Source: an uncultured Prevotella sp. (GTDB taxonomy: Bacteria; Bacteroidota; Bacteroidia; Bacteroidales; Bacteroidaceae). From it: 64,000 bases of DNA. How positions within the stretch are numbered: the stretch's first letter is position 1; every line of letters starts with the position of its first letter. The position numbers and the translations under genes are program-made. The DNA lies in NCBI GenBank assembly GCA_934272845.1, contig CAKQSF010000009.1, positions 1 through 64,000 of the forward strand, read 5' to 3'. The notes beneath the pieces were generated by a model. That model ran no database searches and had not been told where the DNA came from. It was given only the letters and a program-made list of their open reading frames with translations. This document shows, in pieces, positions 42,520 to 52,672 of the stretch.

Positions 42520-43716
42520 ATGAAAAAGTTGTTAACTATCGCAGCACTTGCTGCCATGCTGGTTTCATGTGGAGGCGGAAAGCAGGGAAAACCTGATTTC
42601 AGCGACAATGAGTATGCAGTACGTACCATTGGCACCTCTGACGCAAGCCTGCAGAGTACATACCCTGCTACATTCAAGGGTGTGCAAGACGTAGAAATCA
42701 GACCGAAAGTGGCCGGTTTTATCACCAAAATTTACGTAAAGGAAGGACAGCAGGTGGCTGCCGGACAGATGTTGTTCGAGATTGACAATGCTACATACAA
42801 AGCACAGGTTACTCAGGCGCGTGCCGCTGTAACGTCTGCACAGACTCAGGTGAGCACTGCTAAATTAACATACGAAAACTCTCAGAAACTCTATGCTAAC
42901 AAGGTTATCGGTGACTTCGAACTGCAGTCTGCTAAAAACAGATATGAGTCTGCTATCGCTGCACTCGGACAGGCTAAGGCAAGCCTTGCTGCTGCTGAGG
43001 AAACACTTAGTTACTGCTTCATTAAGGCTCCTACATCAGGCTTCGTAGGTTCTCTGCCTTTCAAGGTGGGCGCACTCGTAAGTTCTGCAAGTCAGGAGGC
43101 ACTGACCACCATTTCTAATGGTTCTCAGGTGGAAGTTTACTTCTCTCTCAATGAGAAGGATATGCTTGACCTCACTCGTAAGTATGGTTCTGCACAGGCA
43201 GGTATCAGCAGTTTCCCTGCTGTGAAGTTACAGTTGGCTGACGGTTCTATATATGAGAGCGAGGGTAAGGTTATCAAGGCGAGCGGTATCATCGACCCTA
43301 CAACGGGTACTACAAGCCTTATCGCTGTATTCCCTAACTCTAAGCACTTACTGAAGTCTGGTGGTTCTGGTCGTATCGTTATGCCTTACACCGCTTCTGC
43401 TGCTGTTATTATTCCACAGGAGGCTACTGTTGAGGTACTCGACAAGCACTTCGTATATATTGTAGGTAAGGATAATAAGGTGAAATATACTGAGGTTAGC
43501 ATCGACAATCAGAATGATGGTCAGAACTATATCATCACTTCAGGTCTGAAAAAGGGTGACCGCATCGTGGTTAAGGGTGTAACATCACTTCAGGACGGCA
43601 TGGAGATAAAGCCACTCACAGAGGCTGAATATGCTAAGAAGTTGAAGAAAGCAGAGGAACTCAGCAAGGTTCAAGACCAGGGAGTTATCGCTGTTGGTAA
43701 GGCTCTCAAAGGCTAA
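42520..43716 (+). CDS. RND efflux periplasmic adaptor lipoprotein
   Basis: A 398-residue adaptor of the AcrA/MexA type. The lipobox LVSCGG gives a lipidated Cys17. VEIRPKVAGFITKIYVKEGQQV (first half of the lipoyl domain), a long helical hairpin (residues about 85-165) and YCFIKAPTSGFVG (second half) follow, then the beta-barrel and membrane-proximal domains. It links the inner membrane pump (next gene) to the outer membrane channel (third gene). The substrate of the pump is not predictable. Codon use is biased, suggesting substantial expression. Confidence 0.93.
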   Translation: MKKLLTIAALAAMLVSCGGGKQGKPDFSDNEYAVRTIGTSDASLQSTYPATFKGVQDVEIRPKVAGFITKIYVKEGQQVAAGQMLFEIDNATYKAQVTQARAAVTSAQTQVSTAKLTYENSQKLYANKVIGDFELQSAKNRYESAIAALGQAKASLAAAEETLSYCFIKAPTSGFVGSLPFKVGALVSSASQEALTTISNGSQVEVYFSLNEKDMLDLTRKYGSAQAGISSFPAVKLQLADGSIYESEGKVIKASGIIDPTTGTTSLIAVFPNSKHLLKSGGSGRIVMPYTASAAVIIPQEATVEVLDKHFVYIVGKDNKVKYTEVSIDNQNDGQNYIITSGLKKGDRIVVKGVTSLQDGMEIKPLTEAEYAKKLKKAEELSKVQDQGVIAVGKALKG

Positions 43717-43789
43717 ACGTAACATTTGCATGACGTAATAGAAAAATGTTACGCTGGATTATGTAGACCATATAAAACGAAAGAAAACA

Positions 43790-46700
43790 ATGAAATTAGA
43801 TAGATTTATTAATCAGCCGGTGCTCTCTACCATTATCTCAATTCTTGTTGTGATACTCGGTTGCATCGGTTTGGCTACGCTGCCTATCGAACAGTACCCT
43901 GACATCGCACCTCCTACGGTGACTGTCAGTTGTTACTATCCTGGTGCCGATGCCCAGACGGTGGAGAAGTCAGTGCTTGCACCACTGGAGGAGCAGATTA
44001 ACGGTGTAGAAGGCATGACGTACATGAGTTCAAGTGCTACAAACGACGGTCAGGCTCGTATCACGGTTTACTTCGAACAGGGTGCCAACGCTGATATGGC
44101 GCAGGTCAATGTACAGAACCGTGTGTCTCAGGCTACATCACTTCTGCCTTCAGAAGTTACGCAGTCTGGTGTGACTGTCGAGAAGAGACAGAACAGTACA
44201 GTGCTCATTATGGGCTTAACTTCACCTGACGGACGTTACGATGAGAAGTTCCTCAGTAACTATGCCGACGTCAATATCATCCCTGAGATGAAGCGTATCG
44301 AGGGTATTGGTAGTTGTGAGGCTATCGGTCTGAAGACATATACCATGCGTATGTGGCTCGACCCTGTTAAGATGCACGATCTGAAACTGATGCCAACAGA
44401 CGTTGTCGCAGCACTCTCTGAACAGAACATTGAGGCTGCTCCTGGTAAGTTCGGTGAGCAGTCAGAACGTCAGTACGAGTACTCTATGAAGTACACTGGA
44501 CGCTTGAAGACTCCTGAGCAGTTCGGAGACATGATTATTAAGACCGATGATGACGGTCATATTCTGCGTGTTAAGGACGTGGCTAAGGTTGAGATGGGAG
44601 CACTTTACTATACGGTAGAGTCACAGATTAACGGTAAGCCGGGTGTCATGATGATGGTAACACAGCGCGCTGGCTCTAACGCTACGCAGATAGCAAACGA
44701 CGTTAAGGCTACGGGCGAGAAACTTCAGCAGAACTTCCCTCCTGGTATGGAGATAGTATATATGCAGGACGTTACCGAGTTTATCAGCGCATCACAGCAT
44801 GAGGTTATTAAGACCCTCTTCGAGGCTCTGGTACTTGTGTTCATCGTGGTATTCATCTTCTTGCAGGACTTCCGCTCTACGCTTATCCCTATGATTGCCG
44901 TTCCAGTATCACTGGTGGGTACAATGTTCTTCTTGAAGGTCATAGGATTCTCTATAAACCTGCTTACTCTTTCTGCTCTCGTGCTCGCTATCGCCATCGT
45001 GGTCGATGATGCCATCGTGGTTGTAGAGGCGGTTCACGCTAAACTCGATATGGGTTACAAGAGTGCCCGCAAGGCGTCTATCGATGCAATGGAGGAAATA
45101 TCTGGTGCCATCATCTCTATTACCCTCGTGATGTCTGCCGTGTTCATTCCGGTATCGTTCATGAGTGGTACTACGGGTACGTTCTATCGTGAGTTCGGTC
45201 TTACCATGGCGGTATCTATCGTCATATCTGCTATCAACGCGTTGACATTGTCACCTGCTCTCTGTGCTATCTTGCTGAAGCCACACTCTGGTGAGCATAA
45301 GAAGAACTTTACTGAGCGTCTCTTCACAAGTTTCAATGCTTCTTACGAGCGTTTGCAGAACAAATACCAGAAGGGTGTAGAGAAAATCGTGCGCAAACCT
45401 ATCATTGCTATCGTTGCTGTCATCATCGGTATCGCTGCAATGGCTGTGGAGGCTATGACAACAAAGACGGGTCTCGTGCCTGATGAGGATACGGGTACTA
45501 TCTTCGTAACATGTTCTACTCCTCCGGCTACATCTCTTTACAAGACTAACCTCGTACTGGACGAGATACAAAAGATGCTGGATAACAACCCGGCTATTGA
45601 GAAAACACTGCGTATTACGGGTTATAACTTCATTGCAGGTCAGGGATCTAACCAGGGTACTTTCATCGCAAAACTTAAGCCTTTCGATGACCGTAACCGC
45701 TCAGAGTACTCTACTATGGTGCTCGGCATGATTTATAAGCAGACTGCAGCCATTAAGGGTGCGCAGATACTTGCCTTCCAGCCTCCTATGGTAACGGGCT
45801 TCTCTGCATCTAATGGTATGACGTTCTCTATGCAGGATCGTACTGGTGGCGACCTCGATAAGTTCTTTAAGATTACTAAGGACTTCATTGCTGCACTGAA
45901 TGCACGTCCTGAGTTCTCTAACGCTATGACGTCATTCAACTCTTCATACCCTCAGTACGAGATTAATGTAGACGTTGCTAAGTGTAAGCAGTCTGGCATT
46001 TCACCAAGTGCTGTGCTCACAACCATGCAGGGATACTTCGGTGGTATGTACTCAAGTAACTTCAACTCTTACGGTAAACTCTATCGTGTTTACGTGCAGG
46101 GTGATCCTAAGATGCGTGAGGATATTTCGTCAATGCAGAATATTTACGTTCGCACGGCAAAGGGAGAGATGGCTCCTGTAAGCGAATATGTAACGCTGAA
46201 GAAGGTTTACGGACCTCAGGTCGTTAACCGTTTCAACCTCTTCACTTCTATCGACGTGAACGCTTCGCCTGCTGATGGTTACTCAACGGGTGACTGTATC
46301 AAAGCGATGGAAGAGGTATCAAAGCAGGTTCTCCCTTCTGGTTATACCTACGAGTTCTCTGGTTTGACACGTAACGAGGCTGAATCAAGTAACTCTACTG
46401 GCATGGTGCTCGTACTTTGCTTGGTATTCGTTTACCTTATCCTTTCTGCTCAGTATGAGTCTTACCTGCTGCCACTGACTGTCATTCTCTCTATACCGTT
46501 CGGTTTGGCTGGTGCTTTCCTCTTTACCAACCTGTTCGGAAAGAACAATGACATCTACATGCAGATCGCATTGATTATGCTTGTGGGTCTGTTGGCGAAG
46601 AATGCCATCCTTATCGTACAGTTCGCACTTGAACGTCGTCGTCTTGGTATGGCTATATCATGGTCTGCTATCTTAGGTGCCGCAGCACGTTTGCGCCCTA

Positions 46701-46987
46701 TCCTTATGACGGCTCTTGCCATGATTATCGGTCTTCTGCCGCTGATTATAACCGGAATACCTGGTCTTAGCCTGGTAATGGCACCTGTTGTAGGTGAAAA
46801 CGGTTACATAACGCTCGGTGCAGCAGCCATAGGCGGTATGCTTATCGGTACATTCTGTCAGGTAATGATAGTGCCTTGTCTCTTCGTTATCTTCGAATGG
46901 CTACAGGAGAAGATTAAGCCTATCGACTTCCATGATGATAAGGCGGCTGTAGATTCAGAGATTTCACAGTATGCTATCATTAAGTAA
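43790..46987 (+). CDS. RND efflux pump permease, HAE1 family
   Basis: The 1065-residue protein is a proton-driven AcrB-like multidrug exporter: twelve membrane helices in two halves (one near residue 10, five near 340-495, one near 540, five near 870-1040) with two large periplasmic loops. The proton-relay aspartates are seen as the VVDDAIVVVEAVH motif in helix 4. Length and helix pattern are normal. The three-gene order adaptor-permease-channel makes a complete tripartite pump. Confidence 0.95.
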   Translation: MKLDRFINQPVLSTIISILVVILGCIGLATLPIEQYPDIAPPTVTVSCYYPGADAQTVEKSVLAPLEEQINGVEGMTYMSSSATNDGQARITVYFEQGANADMAQVNVQNRVSQATSLLPSEVTQSGVTVEKRQNSTVLIMGLTSPDGRYDEKFLSNYADVNIIPEMKRIEGIGSCEAIGLKTYTMRMWLDPVKMHDLKLMPTDVVAALSEQNIEAAPGKFGEQSERQYEYSMKYTGRLKTPEQFGDMIIKTDDDGHILRVKDVAKVEMGALYYTVESQINGKPGVMMMVTQRAGSNATQIANDVKATGEKLQQNFPPGMEIVYMQDVTEFISASQHEVIKTLFEALVLVFIVVFIFLQDFRSTLIPMIAVPVSLVGTMFFLKVIGFSINLLTLSALVLAIAIVVDDAIVVVEAVHAKLDMGYKSARKASIDAMEEISGAIISITLVMSAVFIPVSFMSGTTGTFYREFGLTMAVSIVISAINALTLSPALCAILLKPHSGEHKKNFTERLFTSFNASYERLQNKYQKGVEKIVRKPIIAIVAVIIGIAAMAVEAMTTKTGLVPDEDTGTIFVTCSTPPATSLYKTNLVLDEIQKMLDNNPAIEKTLRITGYNFIAGQGSNQGTFIAKLKPFDDRNRSEYSTMVLGMIYKQTAAIKGAQILAFQPPMVTGFSASNGMTFSMQDRTGGDLDKFFKITKDFIAALNARPEFSNAMTSFNSSYPQYEINVDVAKCKQSGISPSAVLTTMQGYFGGMYSSNFNSYGKLYRVYVQGDPKMREDISSMQNIYVRTAKGEMAPVSEYVTLKKVYGPQVVNRFNLFTSIDVNASPADGYSTGDCIKAMEEVSKQVLPSGYTYEFSGLTRNEAESSNSTGMVLVLCLVFVYLILSAQYESYLLPLTVILSIPFGLAGAFLFTNLFGKNNDIYMQIALIMLVGLLAKNAILIVQFALERRRLGMAISWSAILGAAARLRPILMTALAMIIGLLPLIITGIPGLSLVMAPVVGENGYITLGAAAIGGMLIGTFCQVMIVPCLFVIFEWLQEKIKPIDFHDDKAAVDSEISQYAIIK

Positions 46988-47014
46988 TCCGGCTAAAAAT
47001 AAAGTATTTGTAAA

Positions 47015-48394
47015 ATGAAGAAATTAAATATAATCGCTATAATGTCTGCAACTGTTCTCATGAGCAGTTGCGGGCTCTACAACAAGTACGAGCGTCCGGA
47101 GGTGAAAACTGATGACATCATGCGCGATGCAGCACAGTATGCTAATACTACTGATACCACATCATTCGGTGATGTTGAGTGGCGCGAGGTGTTTACAGAC
47201 CCACAGTTGCAGACGTATATACAGCAAGGACTGGACAATAACTTCGACTTGCTGAACGCATCGCTTAACGTTACTATGGCGGAAGCACAACTGAAGTCGG
47301 CTCGTTTGGCATTCCTTCCATCGTTCGCATTTGCTCCTAACGGTGGACTTGCAAAGGTTTTTGACAGCGGTGTGGACTGGGTTTCTACCTATACACTGCC
47401 TGTTACCGCTTCATGGAACGCTGACCTCTTCGGTAATCTCACCTCACAGAACCGTGCGGCAAAGGTTGCTCTCCTCGCTTCTCAGGACTATCAGCAGGCT
47501 GTTCGCAGCCGTATCGTGACGTCAATAGCCAACCTTTACTATACGCTAATGATGCTCGACAAGCAACTTGAGATACTTACAGACATGGAGAAGTTGACTA
47601 AGGAGACTGCCGACATGATGCAACTGCAGAAGGAACTCAACTCTGGCAAGGAGACAAGCGTACTCAGTGCAAAGGCTGCGAACCTCGAAATACAGTCTTC
47701 TATCATCGACATGAAGCGTCAGATACATGAGACTGAAAACACGTTCGCTTTACTTCTTGGCAGCAATGCGCAAGGAATTAAGCGCGGAGACCTTTACAGT
47801 CAGAAGTTACCTTCTACGTTCAGCGCTGGTGTTTCGGTCAACTTGCTTGCCAATAGACCTGACATCCACTCTGCAGAAATGAGCCTTGCACAGTGCTTCT
47901 ACGGCATAGAGACCGCCAGAAGCCGATTCTATCCATCGCTGACATTCTCTGCTACAGGGGCGTTCACGAACAATCCGTCAACCATTGTCAACCCAGGCAA
48001 GTTCTTGGCACAGTTTGCTGCTAACCTCGTTCAGCCTATTTTCCAGAACGGAAAACTCATTGCTGGACTGAAAGTAGCACAGGCTCAGTACGACCAAGCA
48101 TACAACAACTGGCAGAGTGCGATACTGTCAGCAGGATCAGAGGTAAGCGATGCCTTGGTACAGTATAACAGTTACGACGAGAAAGGTAAGATTGACAAGC
48201 AGCAAGTAGAACTGCGTGAGCAGAATGTGAACCACACTAAGGACCTCTACACCATGGGATCAAGCACTTATCTGGAGGTTATCACAGCGCAAACACAACT
48301 GCTTAACGCCAAGACAACACTGCTTACAGACGACTTTAACAAGATGCAAGCAGTGGTAAACCTCTACTCTGCACTTGGAGGTGGACGCAAGTAA
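47015..48394 (+). CDS. TolC-like outer membrane efflux lipoprotein
   Basis: A 459-residue outer membrane factor with a lipobox (LMSSC, Cys19) and two repeated helical halves typical of TolC/OprM. Visible family motifs are WREVFTDPQLQTYIQQGLDNN near residue 52 and LLANRPDIHSAEMSLAQC near 280. It forms the outer channel of the pump encoded by the two preceding genes; the gap to the permease is 27 bp. The end GGGRK is typical. Confidence 0.93.
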   Translation: MKKLNIIAIMSATVLMSSCGLYNKYERPEVKTDDIMRDAAQYANTTDTTSFGDVEWREVFTDPQLQTYIQQGLDNNFDLLNASLNVTMAEAQLKSARLAFLPSFAFAPNGGLAKVFDSGVDWVSTYTLPVTASWNADLFGNLTSQNRAAKVALLASQDYQQAVRSRIVTSIANLYYTLMMLDKQLEILTDMEKLTKETADMMQLQKELNSGKETSVLSAKAANLEIQSSIIDMKRQIHETENTFALLLGSNAQGIKRGDLYSQKLPSTFSAGVSVNLLANRPDIHSAEMSLAQCFYGIETARSRFYPSLTFSATGAFTNNPSTIVNPGKFLAQFAANLVQPIFQNGKLIAGLKVAQAQYDQAYNNWQSAILSAGSEVSDALVQYNSYDEKGKIDKQQVELREQNVNHTKDLYTMGSSTYLEVITAQTQLLNAKTTLLTDDFNKMQAVVNLYSALGGGRK

Positions 48395-48462
48395 GTCTGA
48401 TACCTCACGCTAAAGCAAGAGGAATTTGGACCAAATCAATATTCATTTAACGATTAATAGTT

Positions 48463-49254
48463 ATGAGCAATATATCAGACAAGGCAGTGGTAAGCCCCAA
48501 AGCAAAGATTGGCAACAACGTTACCATCTATCCCTTTGTGTACGTTGAGGACGATGTAATTATCGGTGACGATTGCGTTATCTACCCTGGTGCGAACCTA
48601 ATGAATGGTACTCGCCTCGGAAAAGGTAATACAATATTCCAGAATACCGTTATCAGCGCATTGCCACAAGACTTTGATTACAAAGGTGACCCAACACTTT
48701 GCATCATCGGTGACGGCAACATCATTCGTGAAAACGTTGTTATCAACCGCGCAACACACCTTGGTGGCGAGACAAAGATAGGCAACGGAAACTTCATTAT
48801 GGAGGGTGTACACATCAGCCACGATACAAAGATAGGCAATAAGAACGTATTTGGCTACGGTACTAAGATTGCCGGAGACTGCGAAATAGCAGATTTCACA
48901 ATCTTCTCTTCTGGTGTTATCGCCAATCCTGGTGTTCGTGTGGGTGACGCTGTAATGATACAGTCAGGCTGTAATTTCTCAAAAGATATACCACCTTATA
49001 TCGTTGCCAGTGGCAACCCTATCAAGTATGGTGGCGTTAACGCATATGTTATAGACCGAATAAATATTAGCGAGAAGGTAAAGGGACACATTGCCAACGC
49101 TTATCGACTGGTATTCCACGGTCAGGACGCTCTTGTAAACGTCTGCGCACAGATTGATCAACAAATACCTAAGGGTGAAGAGATTGACAATATCACATCA
49201 TTCCTCAAGGCATCTAAAATTGGTATCATCGCAAAGATGTTGGGAGCAGAATAA
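48463..49254 (+). CDS. Divergent LpxA-like acyltransferase
   Basis: The 263-residue protein has the hexapeptide left-handed beta-helix (residues about 5-185) and helical C-terminal end of LpxA, the first enzyme of lipid A synthesis. The catalytic pair in GVHISHD (His117, His120; the latter corresponds to the E. coli base His125) is kept. However, the position of E. coli His144 (in LAGH) is Asp139 (IAGD), and the HQF motif around Gln161 is replaced by NPG. It also has a QDFDYKGDPT segment as in LpxA. It may be a second, specialised acyltransferase rather than the main LpxA. It follows the RND operon by 68 bp. Confidence 0.82.
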   Translation: MSNISDKAVVSPKAKIGNNVTIYPFVYVEDDVIIGDDCVIYPGANLMNGTRLGKGNTIFQNTVISALPQDFDYKGDPTLCIIGDGNIIRENVVINRATHLGGETKIGNGNFIMEGVHISHDTKIGNKNVFGYGTKIAGDCEIADFTIFSSGVIANPGVRVGDAVMIQSGCNFSKDIPPYIVASGNPIKYGGVNAYVIDRINISEKVKGHIANAYRLVFHGQDALVNVCAQIDQQIPKGEEIDNITSFLKASKIGIIAKMLGAE

Positions 49255-49333
49255 GAAAACAAGACTGTGGCATGCCATAAAAGTGCCACACGAACATACA
49301 ACGTGCATACATTAAATGGACAACATACATTTA

Positions 49334-49394
49334 TATCTTTGCACTTTTTGATAATTCGAGAGGCAGGTTGTTGTGAAACACCCTGCCTCTTTTA
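49334..49394 (+). terminator. Terminator, possibly with its own promoter
   Basis: AGAGGCAGG (49359-49367) pairs with CCTGCCTCT (49382-49390), followed by TTTTA. It would end the LpxA-like transcript. A -7-like box TATCTTTG at 49334-49341 lies only 18 bp before the stem, so a very short RNA could start here; no -33 box supports this. Confidence 0.6.
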
Positions 49395-49725
49395 TTCTAT
49401 AAAAGTATGAAAAAAACGTAACACTACGCATGACGTCATAATATAACGGTTCGTTTTGCGTTATATTATGGTTGAAACAATATATTTTTAGTGACAGTGA
49501 TAAAATAAATTGGTATAATTTATGTCATAGATTTCTGAGATAGTTTGGAGAGCTTAAGAAGGATCAATGCGAGCATTGCGACTGATGAATGGCTTCCAAA
49601 TATCCAAAAAGATATGACAAGGAAATAAATATCATTTATGTAATCCACTCCGATAAATTGTACCAAGTTATTTTTTTACCGTCACTTAACTACAAAAACA
49701 TCAGAAAAGCAAAAAGACAAATATT
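49395..49725. other. Non-coding gap
   Basis: A 12-bp inverted repeat CATAATATAACG/CGTTATATTATG at 49437-49470 is the only clear structure. The rest is AT-rich and precedes the gene at 49726; no good promoter box was found. Confidence 0.5.
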
Positions 49726-50613
49726 ATGACACACACAAAACATTACTTCAGACTATGCCTACTGCTGTCGTTCCTCATGCTGGCTACATCCCTGCCAGCC
49801 CAGAAACGTAAGGCTACCAAACGCAAGAAAACACGTATCACCAATACGACCAAGGGGGCTTCACAGGTGGAAGCAGTGCCAATAGACTCACTGATAGGCA
49901 AGGCTTACGCAGGAAAAGTAGGTCAGACTGTAGTTGACTTCTTTGGAAACAGAACCACATACGGTGACGTTACCCAGCAGATATACATCTGGCATGACAG
50001 CACAGCGGTAATATATCAACGCGGAGGAGACACCGAGAATTATATGATACTCCCCTACTCTCTCAATGGTTCCACCCTTACCATCGGCAATTTTAAATAC
50101 ACTACTCAGAAAGGTGGTACGGCTTTGCAACTGCAAAAGACCATGGAGGGGAAGGAAACGCGCCAGGGTATGCTTGCAAGCGTGTCGCCTGTAATGATGA
50201 GTCAGATGCTATATATGCGCGGAAAGTACCTCGACGGCATGACTATTCAGACCGATGAGGATAAGAAAAACGCACTCATATGCCTTAACATAGCAGCAGA
50301 AAACGGTCAAAAGGAGGCACAAACTTACCTCTATAACTACTATAAGAAGCGTGCGGAGAAAGGTGAAGTCAACGCTATAAAGTATATGTTCGAATATGAA
50401 AAGAATGCTCTCAACTACTCCGAAGCCCACAAATATTGCGATATGATGATTTCTTCTGAGCCGCAAAACGCCTTGTGGCTATGCGAGAAAGGCTCTCTTT
50501 ACTTGAAAGAAGGTAAGACATCCGAGGCTAAAAAGATTATGAAAAAGATTAAAAAGGTGGATAACTCTTTCATAAAAGACAAGCGACACCCTTTTATTAA
50601 GGCTATGAATTAA
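49726..50613 (+). CDS. Exported protein of unknown function with TPR/Sel1-like repeats
   Basis: A 295-residue protein with a signal peptide (ending SLPAQ). A basic stretch (KRKATKRKKTR) follows the signal, then a region of about 110 residues with no recognised domain. Residues about 175-290 look like Sel1/TPR helices (KNALICLNIAAENGQKEAQT, EAHKYCDMMI, ALWLCEKGSLYLKEGKTSEAKKI). Such repeats mediate protein contacts. I do not recognise the family. It stands alone, flanked by large gaps, with a long hairpin after it. Confidence 0.75.
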   Translation: MTHTKHYFRLCLLLSFLMLATSLPAQKRKATKRKKTRITNTTKGASQVEAVPIDSLIGKAYAGKVGQTVVDFFGNRTTYGDVTQQIYIWHDSTAVIYQRGGDTENYMILPYSLNGSTLTIGNFKYTTQKGGTALQLQKTMEGKETRQGMLASVSPVMMSQMLYMRGKYLDGMTIQTDEDKKNALICLNIAAENGQKEAQTYLYNYYKKRAEKGEVNAIKYMFEYEKNALNYSEAHKYCDMMISSEPQNALWLCEKGSLYLKEGKTSEAKKIMKKIKKVDNSFIKDKRHPFIKAMN

Positions 50614-50630
50614 GCCTTAATCATATTGTA

Positions 50631-50715
50631 GCATAAAGAATACGCTCTGAAAAGGCTAAAGCATTTGTATCCAATAGATTTCATGCTTTTGCATTTTCAG
50701 AGCGTATTTTTATGC
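50631..50715 (+). terminator. Long hairpin terminator
   Basis: A stem of about 22 bp (50631-50653 with 50694-50715, core AATACGCTCTGAAAA) encloses a 40-base loop that has its own AAAGCAT/ATGCTTT stem. A short T run lies within the right arm. Confidence 0.8.
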
Positions 50716-50761
50716 TTTTATGCGTCCAAGATGGTGTCTTAGTCAATACACGCAAGACTTA

Positions 50762-50957
50762 TGTGGGGTTCTATAAATTAACTTTGTTATATCTCGAGGC
50801 TATTATCGAGGTCAAAGTGTGAGTAAGAGAAGATGTGTAGCGGGCTACTCGACTGAACGCGCTTACACTTTGAACCGATAAGAGTCTGAAAGACGACAAA
50901 CCGTCATTGTACTAATTAAGTCTTACATAACTGTGGTAATTAACAGAACCACCCTTA
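50762..50957 (+). repeat. MITE-like element, copy 2
   Basis: About 196 bp with inverted ends: GGGGTTCTATAAATTAAC on the left and, in reverse complement, TAAGGGTGGTTCTGTTAATTACC on the right. It closely matches the reverse complement of copy 3 at 53213-53410. It occupies the convergent gap between the TPR-like gene and nnrD/E. Confidence 0.85.
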
Positions 50958-50993
50958 AAGCATAAACCAAACAACCTAAAGTTGTCAAGTAAT

Positions 50994-52511
50994 TTATTCC
51001 ATTCCGAGGACACGGAACGCCTGCGGCAGATGGTCAATGATGTCACTTGCTATCAGGCTCTCCATGCCAGTCTCCTGCATTGCCAAGTCACCAGCAAGGC
51101 CATGGATATACATTCCCAACTTCGCCGCTTCCTCTTCATTGTATCCACGAGCCAAGAGCGAAGTGATAACACCCGTCAACACATCTCCAGAACCTGCCGT
51201 TGCCATGCCTGCATTACCAGTACTGTTAAACACGATATTACCATTAGGCAGGCACAACGCGCTGTAATGTCCCTTTAATATGATATAGATTCTGAGTCTT
51301 TGCGCCATTTCGCTTGCCTTACTCAGCCTGTCGAAGTCATCTGCTGGTGGCATATCAAGCAGTCGGTCCATCTCTTTTGGATGAGGAGTGAATATCATTC
51401 CGTCTGGCAACTGCTGTAACCATGCGCGATGATAAGCAAGTATATTGAGAGCATCAGCATCAACCACCATAGGTACTCTTGTGCTTCTAATCTGCGTCAT
51501 CAGCGCTATTGCGGTATTCTCCGCAGTTCCCAATCCTGGTCCAATGCCCATTGCGCTGTACATGTTAGCGTCAGTAGCCTGCTCAAAAATATCATCACTT
51601 CTGTCAAGTTCTACCACAGCCTCTGGTACACTTATCTGCATTATGTCACAATTACACCTTGGCGTATGCACCGTCACCTTGCCTGTTCCTGAGCGTAAGC
51701 ATGCTCTTGAGGCAAGGATAGCGGCACCTGCCATGCCATGTGAGCCCGTCACGAGCAAAGCATGCCCCATACTGCCTTTATGAGCGAAGTCACTTCTTCT
51801 CTTCAGCAAATTAGTTATGTCCTCTTCCTCTAGCACAGTGTAACGTGAAGAGGTAACGTCAGCATACTCCTCGCTCAGTCCTATGTTCAGCACGCGAACC
51901 TCTCCAAGGTACTGTTGATTGTCAGCCATGAGCATAGAGATTTTCTTCATGCCCAGCGTCAGCGTAAGGTCAGCGTTCACAATGTTAGCCTTTACATTAA
52001 AAGCATTATCCTCCGTCATCAGTCCTGATGGCATATCGATGCTCACCACGGTTGCCTCCGACTGGTTAATGTATTTCACCACAGCGGCAAAGCCTCCCGT
52101 CAATGGTTTGTTAACGCCCGAACCGAACAATCCATCGATTATCAGCGCATCACTGTTAAGGTGTGGCGGTTCGAACTCCTTAGTCACCTCTCTAAGTATC
52201 TCAGGACATTTTGCCCTCAGTCTGTTAAGGTTTTCCTGGCAGTCCTGAGAGAGTTTTCCACTGACATTAAACAGGAATACGAGTACATCATATCCCCTTT
52301 GCTTCAGCATTCTCGCCACTGCAAGCGCATCACCGCCATTATTACCAGGTCCTGCGAATACCACCATAGGCGTACTCTCATCCCATCTTATGCTTATAGC
52401 CTCAGTTATCTCATCTGCCGCACGCTCCATCAGGTCAATAGAAGAAATGGGTTCATGCTCAATTGTGTACCGGTCCAATTCGTGAATTTGTTCCGAAGTG
52501 AAAAGTTTCAT
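50994..52511 (-). CDS. nnrD: Bifunctional NAD(P)H-hydrate epimerase/dehydratase
   Basis: The 505-residue protein repairs hydrated NAD(P)H. The N-terminal half (residues about 1-215) is the YjeF-N epimerase, with VFAGPGNNGGDALAVARML near residue 49 and VSIDMPSGLM near 156. The C-terminal half (about 225-500) is the ribokinase-like ADP-dependent dehydratase, with GSHGMAGAAILASRACLRSG near 257, FTPHPKEMDRLL and NAGMATAGSGDVLTG near 440. Both activities appear intact. The fused form is usual in bacteria (NnrE plus NnrD). Confidence 0.94.
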   Translation of the reverse strand: MKLFTSEQIHELDRYTIEHEPISSIDLMERAADEITEAISIRWDESTPMVVFAGPGNNGGDALAVARMLKQRGYDVLVFLFNVSGKLSQDCQENLNRLRAKCPEILREVTKEFEPPHLNSDALIIDGLFGSGVNKPLTGGFAAVVKYINQSEATVVSIDMPSGLMTEDNAFNVKANIVNADLTLTLGMKKISMLMADNQQYLGEVRVLNIGLSEEYADVTSSRYTVLEEEDITNLLKRRSDFAHKGSMGHALLVTGSHGMAGAAILASRACLRSGTGKVTVHTPRCNCDIMQISVPEAVVELDRSDDIFEQATDANMYSAMGIGPGLGTAENTAIALMTQIRSTRVPMVVDADALNILAYHRAWLQQLPDGMIFTPHPKEMDRLLDMPPADDFDRLSKASEMAQRLRIYIILKGHYSALCLPNGNIVFNSTGNAGMATAGSGDVLTGVITSLLARGYNEEEAAKLGMYIHGLAGDLAMQETGMESLIASDIIDHLPQAFRVLGME

Positions 52512-52633
52512 TATCCTTATATATTTTAGTTTTTAGTAGACTCCCAATAAACTGATATCTTAATCGACATTTTGCCGTTAGGTACAAAATTACGAAAAAG
52601 AAATGAAGAAAGCGAGTTTTCTTATCAAAAATA

Positions 52634-52664
52634 TCTGTATTTTCAAAAAGTTTTAGTAATTTTG
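52634..52664 (+). promoter_or_regulatory. Promoter of hpt
   Basis: TCTG (52634-52637), 19 bp, then TAATTTTG (52657-52664). Only 8 bp separate the -7 box from the ATG at 52673, so the transcript would be leaderless or nearly so. Confidence 0.65.
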
Positions 52665-52672
52665 CACATGAA

